Part shown: in pieces, positions 1 to 8,797 of the stretch | Layout of the letters: the number at the start of each line of letters is the position of its first letter | How positions within the stretch are numbered: position 1 is the first letter of the stretch | Source: Desulfobacteraceae bacterium | GTDB lineage: Bacteria > Desulfobacterota > Desulfobacteria > Desulfobacterales > Desulfobacteraceae | Assembly (NCBI GenBank): GCA_016743945.1 | Contig: JADGFI010000039.1 | Coordinates: forward strand, 1 to 59,102 | DNA: 59,102 nucleotides | Direction: 5' to 3' | Notes under the pieces: model-generated | The model's input: only the letters and a program-made list of their open reading frames with translations | Databases searched by the model: none | What the model was told of the DNA's origin: nothing | Made by a program: the position numbers and the translations under genes

Positions 1-808
1 ATTCAAAACCTGATGCATTAGATATAAATAGAGTAGGGAGGTTGAGACTGGGGAAATTGATCCGTCCTCTTCTGAGGTGGTCAAGTAAAAATGGGCACTA
101 TCATTAAAAACGCAATGTTGAGAACTTTTTTAAAATTGTATGACTCAACAATGCTTCCATCAAAGCTTAGTATTCCCAATACCAAGCCCAATACCATATT
201 TTGTGGTTGATCCTTCTTAGGTGAAAGGCAGGATTATGTATTAATAACCGCCCTGGAGAGGGTTCCGCAAAATAAGGTAATTAATATATACACCACGTTT
301 TGACAGATTCTTGGAAGATAATTTTTGGGGCCTCGATTAAAACTTGCTCTAATTCCAAATAAATTGATTTTTAGCTCTGATGGAAAAATTTTGGATGCCA
401 TATAGTGTGGTTTAAACGCGTCTGGAAAAAGCAAAGATTGAGAGATTATAATTGACAAAATAATTGGCTAAAACATAAATTGTTTGATATAAAAGATATA
501 GCCCCTGCGGTGTTCGTGATTGTGCAAAAGTCTTTGCCCTAATTTTTTGCAAAAGGGAGTCCACACTTTTACCGGTGTGCAGGTTCCAGATGGTATGGAA
601 AAGCCTGAAAGTAATATTGGATGCCCACTTTTTGAGCCAACGGTTCAAAGTCTAAGCAAGCAACACGGCAGTTTCGGGGGTATTATATTTTCATATTTAT
701 TTACCATGATTAGAATTGTTCCTAAGGAAGGAACATGGAACAAATTGCTACCACATAAAAATTCATGGTGAATCAAATTTTCATGATATAATCCTTTGGG
801 AATGATGC
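1..808. other. AT-rich region without a supportable gene
   Basis: Only short overlapping open frames are present on both strands (for example 234-458 and 412-648 minus, 520-771 plus). None has a recognisable motif or a convincing ribosome-binding site, and they contradict one another. The stretch is visibly richer in A+T than the DNA after 1.1 kb. Around 75-105 there is a short segment (GTGGTCAAGTAAAAATGGGC) that resembles the terminal segments of some IS21-type elements, but no transposase is visible here. Confidence 0.5.
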
Positions 809-1057
809 ATGGAAAATATTTGTCAAAAATGCAATCAGGAATTCCAGAATCTTTATGAGGGTATTTGTCATCAATGCTGGAATAAAATAAATAACGATTC
901 TAACAAAAAGAAAAAAGAATCAAAGATTTATCTATGCCCTTCCTGTAATAGCCTTCTTTTTAAAGGAAATGTTTCAAGCTTTGCGATGACATGCCCCCGG
1001 TGCAATGCGTTTGTGAAAATGCCCACGGCTGTCCAAAATTTAGACTCTTTTACATAA
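809..1057 (+). CDS. small double zinc-ribbon protein, function unknown
   Basis: This 82-residue protein has four CxxC knuckles: CQKC and CHQC near the N-terminus (about residues 6-23), and CPSC and CPRC later (about residues 43-66). A lysine-rich linker separates the two pairs. Such arrangements usually bind two zinc ions and mediate protein or nucleic-acid contacts, but no specific family is recognised. The start is uncertain: three ATGs lie at 802, 805 and 809, and only 809 opens this frame, with a weak GGGA upstream. The Cys spacing is too regular for chance, which is the main support for a real gene. Confidence 0.5.
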   Translation: MENICQKCNQEFQNLYEGICHQCWNKINNDSNKKKKESKIYLCPSCNSLLFKGNVSSFAMTCPRCNAFVKMPTAVQNLDSFT

Positions 1058-1149
1058 AACAATATTTGCCATTAGATGTAAAAAGATTTTTATATTTCAC
1101 CCGGACCTTTTTTCCTACCACATTTCTTTGTTTGTTTTCCACTCTCGGT

Positions 1150-1890
1150 TTATGTGTGATCATTCTGGGGTAAGGGCGGATCTGCCACAATGCTTAATAT
1201 GTACTGGTCCTCAATTGTTCTGGACCAGGAATTGAGATCTTGTTTTCTTCCATGGTGAAAGATCTCCTTATCAAAAATTTCCACCTTGTGAAGATTTTCA
1301 TTAAATCCCATTTTAATATGTTTCAAAAAGGCTTCTTTCAAGGTCCAGTGACGAAATATTTCATGGGCGGTCTGGGTCATGTGATGGATTTCTCGTTGGG
1401 TGAATGCGGTCTTCATAAAAAATGTGTCCGGCATTTTTCCGATTCGTTCAATGTCAATTCCCAGGGTTGTTTGGCGGTTTTTACTTAAGCCCACTGCTGT
1501 ATAATTACCACTGTGGGAGAGGGAAATAGGAATGTCCGGATACGCATTGAGAAAGGGGGCGCCTTTTTCCTGGTAGGAAACCTGAATCTTTTCAAGGGGA
1601 ATGGGACCTATTATTTCATTGACAAGGGTTTTGAGTGAAAATCTTCCGCAAATCCATTCAACCTGTTTTTTTTGTGCTTTGAATCCATTGACCGTGGTCA
1701 ATTCAGCTCCTGACAAAAACGGGATTTTAAAGTTATTTGGCCCAAAGGACAGGTTTGCCATGGTTTTATAATTGGGATCAGGTGGGGTACTGAAAACCAA
1801 ATCAACAATAGCGGGCATTTTGATATAGCGGACGGTTATCCCCGATTGTGGGGAAAAGGTGTTTTGAAATAGCGTATCGGGGTAAGTCAT
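1150..1890 (-). CDS. 4'-phosphopantetheinyl transferase, Sfp type
   Basis: The enzyme transfers the phosphopantetheine arm of coenzyme A to a serine of acyl- or peptidyl-carrier proteins in the cytoplasm. The 246-residue protein has the Sfp-family signatures in order: ISLSHS at about 122-127, GIDIE at 144-148 with the Mg-binding acidic residues, and WTLKEA at 182-187. The length fits the two-domain Sfp/EntD class rather than the short AcpS class. No carrier protein or polyketide/NRPS gene lies nearby, so its substrate is not indicated by context. The ATG at 1890 lacks a strong Shine-Dalgarno sequence. It is transcribed toward the small zinc-ribbon gene. Confidence 0.85.
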   Translation of the reverse strand: MTYPDTLFQNTFSPQSGITVRYIKMPAIVDLVFSTPPDPNYKTMANLSFGPNNFKIPFLSGAELTTVNGFKAQKKQVEWICGRFSLKTLVNEIIGPIPLEKIQVSYQEKGAPFLNAYPDIPISLSHSGNYTAVGLSKNRQTTLGIDIERIGKMPDTFFMKTAFTQREIHHMTQTAHEIFRHWTLKEAFLKHIKMGFNENLHKVEIFDKEIFHHGRKQDLNSWSRTIEDQYILSIVADPPLPQNDHT

Positions 1891-2122
1891 TTCTTATATA
1901 CTGATCCTGGCTTTTTGCCATAAGGTTGTCGGTTTTGTAACTATCAAATATTTATTCACAAGCAAGGTTTTATTGCAATCCTTTATTGTGATCCTCTTTT
2001 TGGGAATAAAAAAACGGGTTACAAATATTTCCTTGAGTATTATGGTCATAAAACCTATCCTTTTCAAGTTTGTCTAGGTCATATTGTAAATTAACACTAA
2101 CCTAAAGAGAAAAGAACCCGCC

Positions 2123-2785
2123 ATGTCTTTAACAAACTTATTGGAAAATCGGTTTTCCGTGCGTGCCTTTTTGGATAAATCAGTTCCAGACAAAATTTTA
2201 AAAAAAATATTCACCACTGCCCAATTGGTGCCGTCCAATTGTAATGTGCAGCCCTGGCAGATCTATGTTGTTTCCGGGGACCAAAAGGATGTGCTCAAAG
2301 ACAGATTAATGGAGGCCTTGATGAGTGGTAATCCACCCAATCCGGATTTTGACTGGGGGATACGCTATGAGGGAATTCACCGGGACCGTCAGTTTGCGTC
2401 GGCCAATGCCCTCTATGGTTCAATGGGGATTGAGCGCAGTGATAAAGAGTCCAGAATGAATGCCCTGATTCGAAACTGGTCTTTTTTTGATGCCCCCCAT
2501 GTTTTGTTTTTTACCATGGAAAAATATCTCAACATCATGGGGGCGGTTGATATGGGGATCTATGCCCAAACACTGACATTGCTGATGAGTGAGAAGGGGA
2601 TTGCAAGTTGTTTTCAAGGGGCCCTGGGGCAATTTCCTGATCCCGTGAGGAAATTTTTAAATATACCCGAAGGTCAGGGTATTCTTTTTGGTATGTCATT
2701 TGGCTATGCCGATGAAAAAGCTGCGGTAAACACGACCCGAACGGATCGTGTCTCCCTTGACACGTCAGTTGTGTTTTGCGGATAA
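2123..2785 (+). CDS. nitroreductase-family FMN protein
   Basis: This 220-residue protein belongs to the nitroreductase fold, FMN-dependent NAD(P)H oxidoreductases that usually act as homodimers. Visible family features are the N-terminal R-x-S-V-R-x-F segment (residues 9-16, phosphate/FMN contacts), PSNCNVQPW at about 37-45, and the helix containing DMGIYAQTL followed by GIASCFQGAL (FMN loop). The physiological substrate cannot be told from sequence; quinones, nitroaromatics or enones are typical of the family. It stands alone between a divergent PPTase gene and a convergent operon, and is followed by a clear terminator hairpin. A weak AAAGAGAAAAG precedes the ATG. Confidence 0.8.
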   Translation: MSLTNLLENRFSVRAFLDKSVPDKILKKIFTTAQLVPSNCNVQPWQIYVVSGDQKDVLKDRLMEALMSGNPPNPDFDWGIRYEGIHRDRQFASANALYGSMGIERSDKESRMNALIRNWSFFDAPHVLFFTMEKYLNIMGAVDMGIYAQTLTLLMSEKGIASCFQGALGQFPDPVRKFLNIPEGQGILFGMSFGYADEKAAVNTTRTDRVSLDTSVVFCG

Positions 2786-2800
2786 GCAGCAATGAGCAGG

Positions 2801-2843
2801 CCCTTGGGGGTGTTCTTCCCAAGGGGTGTGATTTATTTTTTTT
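2801..2843 (+). terminator. rho-independent terminator of the nitroreductase gene
   Basis: CCCTTGGG (2801-2808) and CCCAAGGG (2818-2825) form a perfect 8-bp stem with a 9-nt loop. A T-rich tract follows and overlaps the 3' end of the convergent DUF6178 gene. Confidence 0.65.
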
Positions 2844-4623
2844 TTAGGGGGTCTGGTGCCAGCAGGAAATGGGGTATAAACCTTGGATCCATTTGGCCTT
2901 CGGCAACATTGCCGTATTCTTCGTAAATTTCCGCCATTAGATTGGACAATACGGCCAGGAAAGGTTCCGGCAGGTTCTCTTCATTTTTGTCCTCATTTTT
3001 ATTTTCAGAAGGGTCAAGGGTTTCTGATACCCAAAGCGCCAGGTCCTGAGCCTTGAGATCATCAATTTTTCCCGGGGTATCCGAGGCAAAAAGGGCGGCA
3101 AAAAAAGGTTTGAACACGTTTGGTTCAATGGGGTTCAAGCTGCATTCAGACCCATGGTCCAGACTGAGTCTGTTTCTGGCCCAGAGGGTCAAAATCAGGC
3201 TTTTATAGGTCAGTGCCCCATGGGTAAAAGAATCCATATTTAAGGGGAGTTGGCCCAGTATCCCATCCAGGTGGAGGATCTGATTTAATATCGTGTCTGT
3301 TGCATTGATATCGGTGAGGCTTGTAAAATGCCGGTATAATTCGCCTTGCTGGTAATTATCATAGTACATGGGGCGGTCCAGGAGAAGCCCTCCGATCACC
3401 CCGAGATATTCTTGTGTCAGAAAACTCAGGGGCAGGTTCTTTTCCTTCATAAAACTTGTATTATACCAGTTTCTGGCACGGGTTTTAAGCTGGATCCCCG
3501 CCCGGGAGCCGGTCCTGAAAATATCTTCAAGAAAGTATAAAAGAAGGGTATCCCGGGCGGCTTCAATTGTCGGCTTTCCTTTGATAATGATTTCAATCCC
3601 AAGGCTCAGGTAAGACGTGGCCTTTTGAATGATCTTTTTAATGTCGTCGGGATTTTTTATTTTGATCCTGTCTGCTGAAATGATTTTATTGCTCAGGGCA
3701 GCAATTTCCGATTGAAGGGGGAGCATAAAATCTGGATCTAAAAGTGCCAGGCATCGAACAAAAAGAGTGTCCCCTTCAATAAACTGGGTGAACAGCTGGG
3801 GGGGCATGGGAAAATCCGGGTCAAAGGTTACCGTGGCTCTGGTTTTTTCCGGTCTCATCCGAAGGGATGCCACATCCGTCGGTTGGTAAATACCAATGGC
3901 CTCATGGCTGGGTAAAAATCCTTTTTCCGCCAGGCGAATATTTTTGAGCCGGAACTGCTCTTCTTCGGTTTCAGCCGTCAGTACAGCACAGGTTTCCAGG
4001 AGCAGGCCATGGAACACCGACAGGTCCATCTCCGCCAGGGATCGCATCATCTTTTCAATGAGTTCCGGTGCGGTTTGGGCAATCACTTTATCCATTTCTT
4101 CTGACCCGTCGGTTGGCATATCCGGGTCTGTCTTGTGGGGAAACCTGAAATAAAATTTATCATCCAGGGTGATATAATCATCAAAATCCTCCGGTGTCCA
4201 TTCATCATGCTCCCGGATAAAGATGGTTATGTTTTTAAAGAGATAAAACTCGAAATAATCTGGTTTTTCTTTGATGATCCAGCGAAGCAGCCGCTTGGGG
4301 TCTGCCTGGAACAGCAGGTCAAAGGCCTGGGTCATGGTGTGGATATCCAACCGGTCATCGTCCCAGACTTCCACGTCCAGTATATATTCCCATTGGGCAG
4401 AGGTGGCCATGGCCAGTATGGGCAAGAAATCTTCGCCGCCGATTTTGTGCATGAGAAAATAAAGGTCCTGGTCTGGAAAAGATTGGACCAGTGTGGCAGG
4501 AGACGGTGCTTCAAGGATCATGTCCAGGGCTGTTTCCGACTGACTTGTCAAAATTTCCTGGCGCTGGGCGGTAAGTTTTATGGCCCGTTGTTCTAAATTG
4601 GCCAGGTGGTTCTTATTGCTCAT
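2833..4623 (-). CDS. DUF6178 family protein
   Basis: A 596-residue, probably cytoplasmic protein with no signal peptide or membrane segment. I recognise it as the DUF6178 type found in Desulfobacterota; no biochemical role is established. The N-terminal half is rich in short acidic/aromatic helical stretches (for example QDLYFLMHKIGGEDFLPILA and EWTPEDFDDYITLDD), and there is no obvious nucleotide-binding or metal motif. It is the last gene of a minus-strand operon after rdgB, a nitroreductase and a radical SAM protein. Its first codons overlap the end of the radical SAM gene by 11 bases, so the two are probably translationally coupled. The start at 4623 is supported by AGGAG about 8 nt upstream. 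Confidence 0.7.
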   Translation of the reverse strand: MSNKNHLANLEQRAIKLTAQRQEILTSQSETALDMILEAPSPATLVQSFPDQDLYFLMHKIGGEDFLPILAMATSAQWEYILDVEVWDDDRLDIHTMTQAFDLLFQADPKRLLRWIIKEKPDYFEFYLFKNITIFIREHDEWTPEDFDDYITLDDKFYFRFPHKTDPDMPTDGSEEMDKVIAQTAPELIEKMMRSLAEMDLSVFHGLLLETCAVLTAETEEEQFRLKNIRLAEKGFLPSHEAIGIYQPTDVASLRMRPEKTRATVTFDPDFPMPPQLFTQFIEGDTLFVRCLALLDPDFMLPLQSEIAALSNKIISADRIKIKNPDDIKKIIQKATSYLSLGIEIIIKGKPTIEAARDTLLLYFLEDIFRTGSRAGIQLKTRARNWYNTSFMKEKNLPLSFLTQEYLGVIGGLLLDRPMYYDNYQQGELYRHFTSLTDINATDTILNQILHLDGILGQLPLNMDSFTHGALTYKSLILTLWARNRLSLDHGSECSLNPIEPNVFKPFFAALFASDTPGKIDDLKAQDLALWVSETLDPSENKNEDKNEENLPEPFLAVLSNLMAEIYEEYGNVAEGQMDPRFIPHFLLAPDPLKKK

Positions 4624-6385
4624 TGTGTTTGCTCCTAGGGGTTACAAATCTGGCATTACAAATATTGATATAATGGTCCATGCCCGGTTCCTCCCTGAAA
4701 GGGGTGAAAAAGGGAAGGGCCTCTTTAAATTGTGCCTGGTTCATGAGGCAGACTCCCATGCAGACGCTTAGGTCCTTGTTGCTGGGGAAATGGTCAAGCC
4801 CTTGTGCAAGATGGCTTTTTGCCTGGGAAAATTTTTTTTGTTTTTGAAGCAGCAGGGCGATTCCCATGAATGCCCTGGGGTGGGGCGAATAGGACAGGGC
4901 TCGTGTGAAAAGGTGTTTTGCTATTTTATCCGTATCTTTTATCCGGTTTATTCGGGGATCTCGTGTATATTCACCATGGGAGAAGGTCATGGCAAGTCTG
5001 GATAGAAAATCTGCATGGAAGGGATAGAGGCGCTTATCCTCCACCAGGTCAAGCCCCATGGCAAATTGGGGAAGATTTTCAAAAAATGCCTGTCTGAGTT
5101 TGTCTCCAAAGGCTTTCACCCGGGGAAAATCAAGGCTATCATCCAGTTCAAACCAGGGAAGGTCTTCGATTTTTTGGTGCCAGATCTCATCGGTGACCAG
5201 GCCTTTTTTACGGGCATGGTCATAGAGGTGGGTGCCGGGAAAAACCACCAGCAGGTAAAATATTGTGGCCAGGGGTTGGAGCTGCATCATCAGGTCGCAG
5301 CTGTCCTGGATGGTTTCATCGGTTTCTCCGGGAGAGCCGTAGATAAAATAGGCCCGGGGCAGGATGCCATGGGACCGGGTCAGGGAAAATGCCTTTATAC
5401 AGGCCTCATTGGCGACGGGTTTGCCCAAGGCTTGTCTGATCTTTCGGGCACCCGATTCCACCCCGAAACTGATTTGAAGGCAGCCGGCCTGGCGCATCCA
5501 GAGCAACAGCTCCTTGTCAATATAATCCACCCGGGAGATGGCATTCCAGGTTATGGGGCGGTTGGCCAAGATAAGGATTTTGCAGAACTCAATCACCCGT
5601 TTTTTGTCCATGGTAAAGGTATCATCGGAGATATAAAAATGGGTGACACCTTTTTGGGCCAGGGCCAGGAGTTCTTCGGCAAACCAAGGGGCAGAATGGC
5701 GCCTGATGTTGGTGTTTCCCCAAAATTTCGGGGAGCCGCAAAAGGTGCATTTCCCCGGACACCCCCGGGACATGGACAAGTGCTGGTAAACAAAATAGGT
5801 GGACGGGTGGACCAAAGAATCCAGGTCCTGAACGGGTTTCGCTGGTCCTGTCTCAATCATTTGGCCTTCTTCCCAAAAGGCAATCCCCTTAATTTTCCGG
5901 ATCAAGGCGTTTGTTACAGATCTGTCTTTTATTAAGCTGGTTTCTATTGATTCTGATTTTATTTTTGCCAGGGCCTGTACCAGGGACAAAATGGTTACCT
6001 CACCCTCTCCTTTCACCATGATGTCAATCTCCGGGCATGTTTTGAAAAGATGACCCGGCATAAAGGTGGGGGCAGGTCCGCCAAACACGATGCAGGTTTG
6101 GGGTAACAGTTTTCTGGCTTCCTTTGCACAGGCAACGGCATTGAATCTTGTGGGGTTGGTCACGGAAAATCCAACAAGATCCGGTTTTTCCTTTTCAATT
6201 ATTGCCCTGAAGGTCTGGACACTATCCTTGTTTGCCCTAAGATCGGCCAGATTGAGAATGCGGGCATCAAATCCTTTTTCGATCAGGAGGGCTGCCATGT
6301 AATAAATTCCGATGGGAACCACCCCAGCATCTTCATTGGTGATCCTTTTGTCGAGGCAGGCAGGATTTACAAACAAGATCTTCAT
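4613..6385 (-). CDS. B12-binding-domain radical SAM protein with C-terminal TPR-like region
   Basis: The 590-residue protein starts with a cobalamin-binding-type Rossmann domain (residues ~1-150; MKILFVNPACLD, and FGGPAPTFMPG). A radical SAM core follows with the cluster motif CPGKCTFC at about 209-216, ISDDTF, and GVESGARKI for SAM contacts. The last ~130 residues are helical and repeat-like with TPR character (FSQAKSHLAQGLDHFPSNKD; FKEALPFF). Family members perform methylations or other radical chemistry on unactivated carbon, and the substrate is not predictable here. There is no good Shine-Dalgarno sequence; the start lies 3 bases after the stop of the upstream nitroreductase gene, which suggests coupling. 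A 306-codon open frame antisense to it is a composition shadow. Confidence 0.85.
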   Translation of the reverse strand: MKILFVNPACLDKRITNEDAGVVPIGIYYMAALLIEKGFDARILNLADLRANKDSVQTFRAIIEKEKPDLVGFSVTNPTRFNAVACAKEARKLLPQTCIVFGGPAPTFMPGHLFKTCPEIDIMVKGEGEVTILSLVQALAKIKSESIETSLIKDRSVTNALIRKIKGIAFWEEGQMIETGPAKPVQDLDSLVHPSTYFVYQHLSMSRGCPGKCTFCGSPKFWGNTNIRRHSAPWFAEELLALAQKGVTHFYISDDTFTMDKKRVIEFCKILILANRPITWNAISRVDYIDKELLLWMRQAGCLQISFGVESGARKIRQALGKPVANEACIKAFSLTRSHGILPRAYFIYGSPGETDETIQDSCDLMMQLQPLATIFYLLVVFPGTHLYDHARKKGLVTDEIWHQKIEDLPWFELDDSLDFPRVKAFGDKLRQAFFENLPQFAMGLDLVEDKRLYPFHADFLSRLAMTFSHGEYTRDPRINRIKDTDKIAKHLFTRALSYSPHPRAFMGIALLLQKQKKFSQAKSHLAQGLDHFPSNKDLSVCMGVCLMNQAQFKEALPFFTPFREEPGMDHYINICNARFVTPRSKHNEQ

Positions 6386-6388
6386 GGG

Positions 6389-6970
6389 TTACCAGGTGCT
6401 GACAATTAGGTCAGACAGCTTTTTTTTGGGGACATGGTGAACCTTATTTTCATCCCTGAAGTATCGGATATCGCCGGCTTCATCCACCGCGTCGATTTCT
6501 ATAATTTCAACGGGTTTGCCAAGGGCAATGACCAGTTTGACTTCCAGATGGTCTTCAATGTTTAGAAAACCGGCCAGTTTTTTGATGTTAATGGACCCGA
6601 ACATACAGCCGGCAAGTCCCTGGGCCCTGGCACCCAAAAGAATGGTCTGGGCGGCAATCCCATGGTCGCACCAGAATTTGTCGGCCACACTTTTGTCCCC
6701 CATGACCACAATATAGGCAGTTGGTTGTTCTTTTTTTTGGGGCCCCTTCCAGTCGGTTAAATAAGCGGCCCACCCCAGGCAGGAAAAAATTTCATTATTT
6801 TTTTGTTCACTGGTGGAAAGAATATATTTCAAAGGCTGCTTGTTGCCTGCCGAAGCACAGTGCCGTGCCAGGTCCACCAACTCTTCCAGGGTTTGGGGTT
6901 CAATTTTATGGCCATTGTCAAACCGCCGGCATGAACGGTTTTTTTTGACCAGTTCTGTAAAAGATTTCAT
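6389..6970 (-). CDS. nitroreductase-family protein
   Basis: A 193-residue FMN-type nitroreductase homologue. Visible signatures are the N-terminal KKNRSCRRF segment, CASAGNKQPLKYI (the usual 'A-P-S-A-x-N-x-Q-P' FMN loop), CDHGIAAQTILLGARAQGLAGC (central helix and FMN contact) and ALGKPVE near the C-terminus. It is distinct from the longer homologue at 2123-2785. It lies in an operon between rdgB (4 bases upstream) and the radical SAM gene (3 bases downstream). The start is supported by AAGGAT about 7 nt before ATG. Its substrate is unknown; the constant company of a radical SAM enzyme hints at a shared pathway, which is inference. Confidence 0.8.
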   Translation of the reverse strand: MKSFTELVKKNRSCRRFDNGHKIEPQTLEELVDLARHCASAGNKQPLKYILSTSEQKNNEIFSCLGWAAYLTDWKGPQKKEQPTAYIVVMGDKSVADKFWCDHGIAAQTILLGARAQGLAGCMFGSINIKKLAGFLNIEDHLEVKLVIALGKPVEIIEIDAVDEAGDIRYFRDENKVHHVPKKKLSDLIVSTW

Positions 6971-6974
6971 GGCG

Positions 6975-7616
6975 TTATCCTTTACAGGGAACCTGGGTAA
7001 ATTGGGGCATACTCATCTCCAGCCATTCTATTATTTTGTCCATTTCACTGGACACTTCCTTTAGTGCCTTGCCCCTGTGGCTGATTTCTCCTTTTTCTGC
7101 AATGGAAAGCTGGGCAAAGGTTTTGTTAAACTCGGGGAAAAAGAACAGGGGATCATATCCGAATCCGTTCTCACCGACAGGTTCCCTGGTAAGAACGCCT
7201 TCACACCGGCTCTCATAGGTCAGGGCCGCCCCTGTGGGCACGGCAATGGAAATGACACATTCAAAGGCGGCCTTTCGGTTTTCTTCGTCCTTTAATGCGT
7301 CTAATAGCTTTTCCACATTTTGGGCATCCGTGGCATTTTCTCCTGCATACCGAGCGGAATAGACGCCTGGAGCACCGTCAAGGGCCTCCACACAGAGGCC
7401 GGAATCATCTGCCATGGCAGGAAATCCCAGCACCTTTGCCGTGAATGCTGCTTTTTTATAGGCATTGTCGTCAAAGGTTTCACCATCCTCAATTATTTCG
7501 GGGATGGGACCAAAATCTCCAAGGTCTTTAATCTCAATGGGAAAATTTTTGAGTAATTCCCTGAATTCTTTTGTTTTTCCTCGGTTGGTTGTGGCAAGAA
7601 CAATGATTTGTTTCAC
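6975..7616 (-). CDS. rdgB: XTP/dITP diphosphatase (HAM1/RdgB)
   Basis: Hydrolyses non-canonical purine triphosphates (dITP, XTP, ITP) to monophosphates plus pyrophosphate, keeping deaminated bases out of DNA and RNA. The 213-residue protein carries the HAM1 signatures: N-terminal ATTNRGKTKEF (residues 8-18), the catalytic ADDSGLCVEALDGAPGV loop, GENGFGYDPLFF and the late SHRGKAL motif. The start is a GTG at 7616 with GGAG about 8 nt upstream. It heads the minus-strand operon that continues into a nitroreductase, a radical SAM protein and DUF6178. The C-terminal tail (about 15 residues after the SHRGKAL helix) is ordinary for the family. Confidence 0.93.
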   Translation of the reverse strand: MKQIIVLATTNRGKTKEFRELLKNFPIEIKDLGDFGPIPEIIEDGETFDDNAYKKAAFTAKVLGFPAMADDSGLCVEALDGAPGVYSARYAGENATDAQNVEKLLDALKDEENRKAAFECVISIAVPTGAALTYESRCEGVLTREPVGENGFGYDPLFFFPEFNKTFAQLSIAEKGEISHRGKALKEVSSEMDKIIEWLEMSMPQFTQVPCKG

Positions 7617-7811
7617 TTAAGATACTCCATTTAATTTTGGTTAAAATTATGTTTAATATACGGGCTAACATAAGTATCGGGGCAGGCTTTGTAAAGTGCT
7701 GTCGGCAATTCAAGGCAATTGAATTTGTTTTGCACCAAAATATGGTGTGTTCTGACCTGGAATTTGATTTCTGGATATTGTATTTGATCTTTTCCCATGG
7801 TATGGAGAAAA

Positions 7812-8696
7812 ATGATTTATAGAATCGGATATTATAATATCAGCTCATCCTCCGATGGTCCCATGGCCCGGCCCGGTTCCGTTAACAGGGCTTTTGTAAT
7901 GGCCCGGTTTTATTTTGAACAGGATATCTCATTTTTGTTTCCCTATATCAATGCCGTGGCAAAAGAATCAGAACTCCATGAGCGTCCCTGTTTGGTCCGG
8001 TTTGTCCATAAAGGGGTTTATTGTGTGGTCTACCCTGAAAAATGCATAGCCTCTCCCTTCAATGGCCATGGTGAGGTCCGGATATTTGTGGAAGATTTGG
8101 TTGGATTTTTAAATGAGATCCTTGAAAAAAAAGAGGAAATCACTCCCAAATTCAAAGTGTTCCAGCACGTGTCGGTTACGGATATCATAACCCTTCTGCC
8201 CAAAACCAATTGCGGTGAGTGCGGGTTTAAAACCTGCATGGCCTTTGCCGCCATGCTTTCAAGGCAGCAAACCTTACCGAGTCTGTGTCCCTTTATTGGC
8301 AGACCCATGACCGAACAGGTTACCTACCCTGTGGTGAATGAAATAGGTCAGAAAATTTCTTCGGTTACCCTCCATGTGGATACCCGGGAGTCATCTGCCC
8401 TGGGCAGGGTCGGGTCAGTTCCAGAGGTCCTCCCTTCTTTTGTCCAAATGAACCCTAAGACCCGGGTATCGAAGAATTCGACCTTGGCCCTTGCAACTCT
8501 GCCTGATCCGCTGACCCCCCGGGAAATTCAGGTTCTGGCCCTGATGGGAGAGGGAAAGACCAATCCTGAGATTTCTGATGGGCTTTGTATCAGTCCCCAT
8601 ACAGTGAAAAGTCATGTGGTTCATATTTTTAACAAGCTTGGGGTTAACCATAGGACCCAGGCGGTTGTCTGGGCAGCCCGTCATGGGATTATTTGA
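7812..8696 (+). CDS. Fe-S cluster domain fused to LuxR-type HTH: candidate redox-sensing transcription regulator
   Basis: A 294-residue fusion. Residues 1-120 have no family I recognise. Residues ~120-165 form an ACS/CFeSP-type 4Fe-4S domain with C134, C137, C142 and C159 (CX2CX4CX16C, NCGECGFKTCMAFAA). Residues ~228-294 are a complete LuxR/GerE helix-turn-helix (LTPREIQVLALM, then SPHTVKSHV and LGVNHRTQAVVWA). There is no receiver domain, so the cluster itself may be the sensing element; that is inference. I chose ATG 7812 because GGAG sits 4 nt upstream; the in-frame ATG at 7797 has no ribosome-binding site. The next gene carries the same Cys spacing, suggesting a functional pair. Confidence 0.8.
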   Translation: MIYRIGYYNISSSSDGPMARPGSVNRAFVMARFYFEQDISFLFPYINAVAKESELHERPCLVRFVHKGVYCVVYPEKCIASPFNGHGEVRIFVEDLVGFLNEILEKKEEITPKFKVFQHVSVTDIITLLPKTNCGECGFKTCMAFAAMLSRQQTLPSLCPFIGRPMTEQVTYPVVNEIGQKISSVTLHVDTRESSALGRVGSVPEVLPSFVQMNPKTRVSKNSTLALATLPDPLTPREIQVLALMGEGKTNPEISDGLCISPHTVKSHVVHIFNKLGVNHRTQAVVWAARHGII

Positions 8697-8797
8697 TTTT
8701 TTGTATAATATTCCCCGTTTGGGTGATGTCTTTTGCCAGGATGTGTGCAAGGAATGGCAATACCCCATAAACCTAAATGACAACGGAGGAAAAAAAT

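Noticed and set aside
520..771. 83-codon plus-strand frame in the left region
   Set aside because: No motif or ribosome-binding site and overlaps opposing frames of similar quality.
5015..5935. 306-codon open frame on the plus strand
   Set aside because: It is antisense to the radical SAM gene, has no family motif, and reflects codon bias of the real gene.
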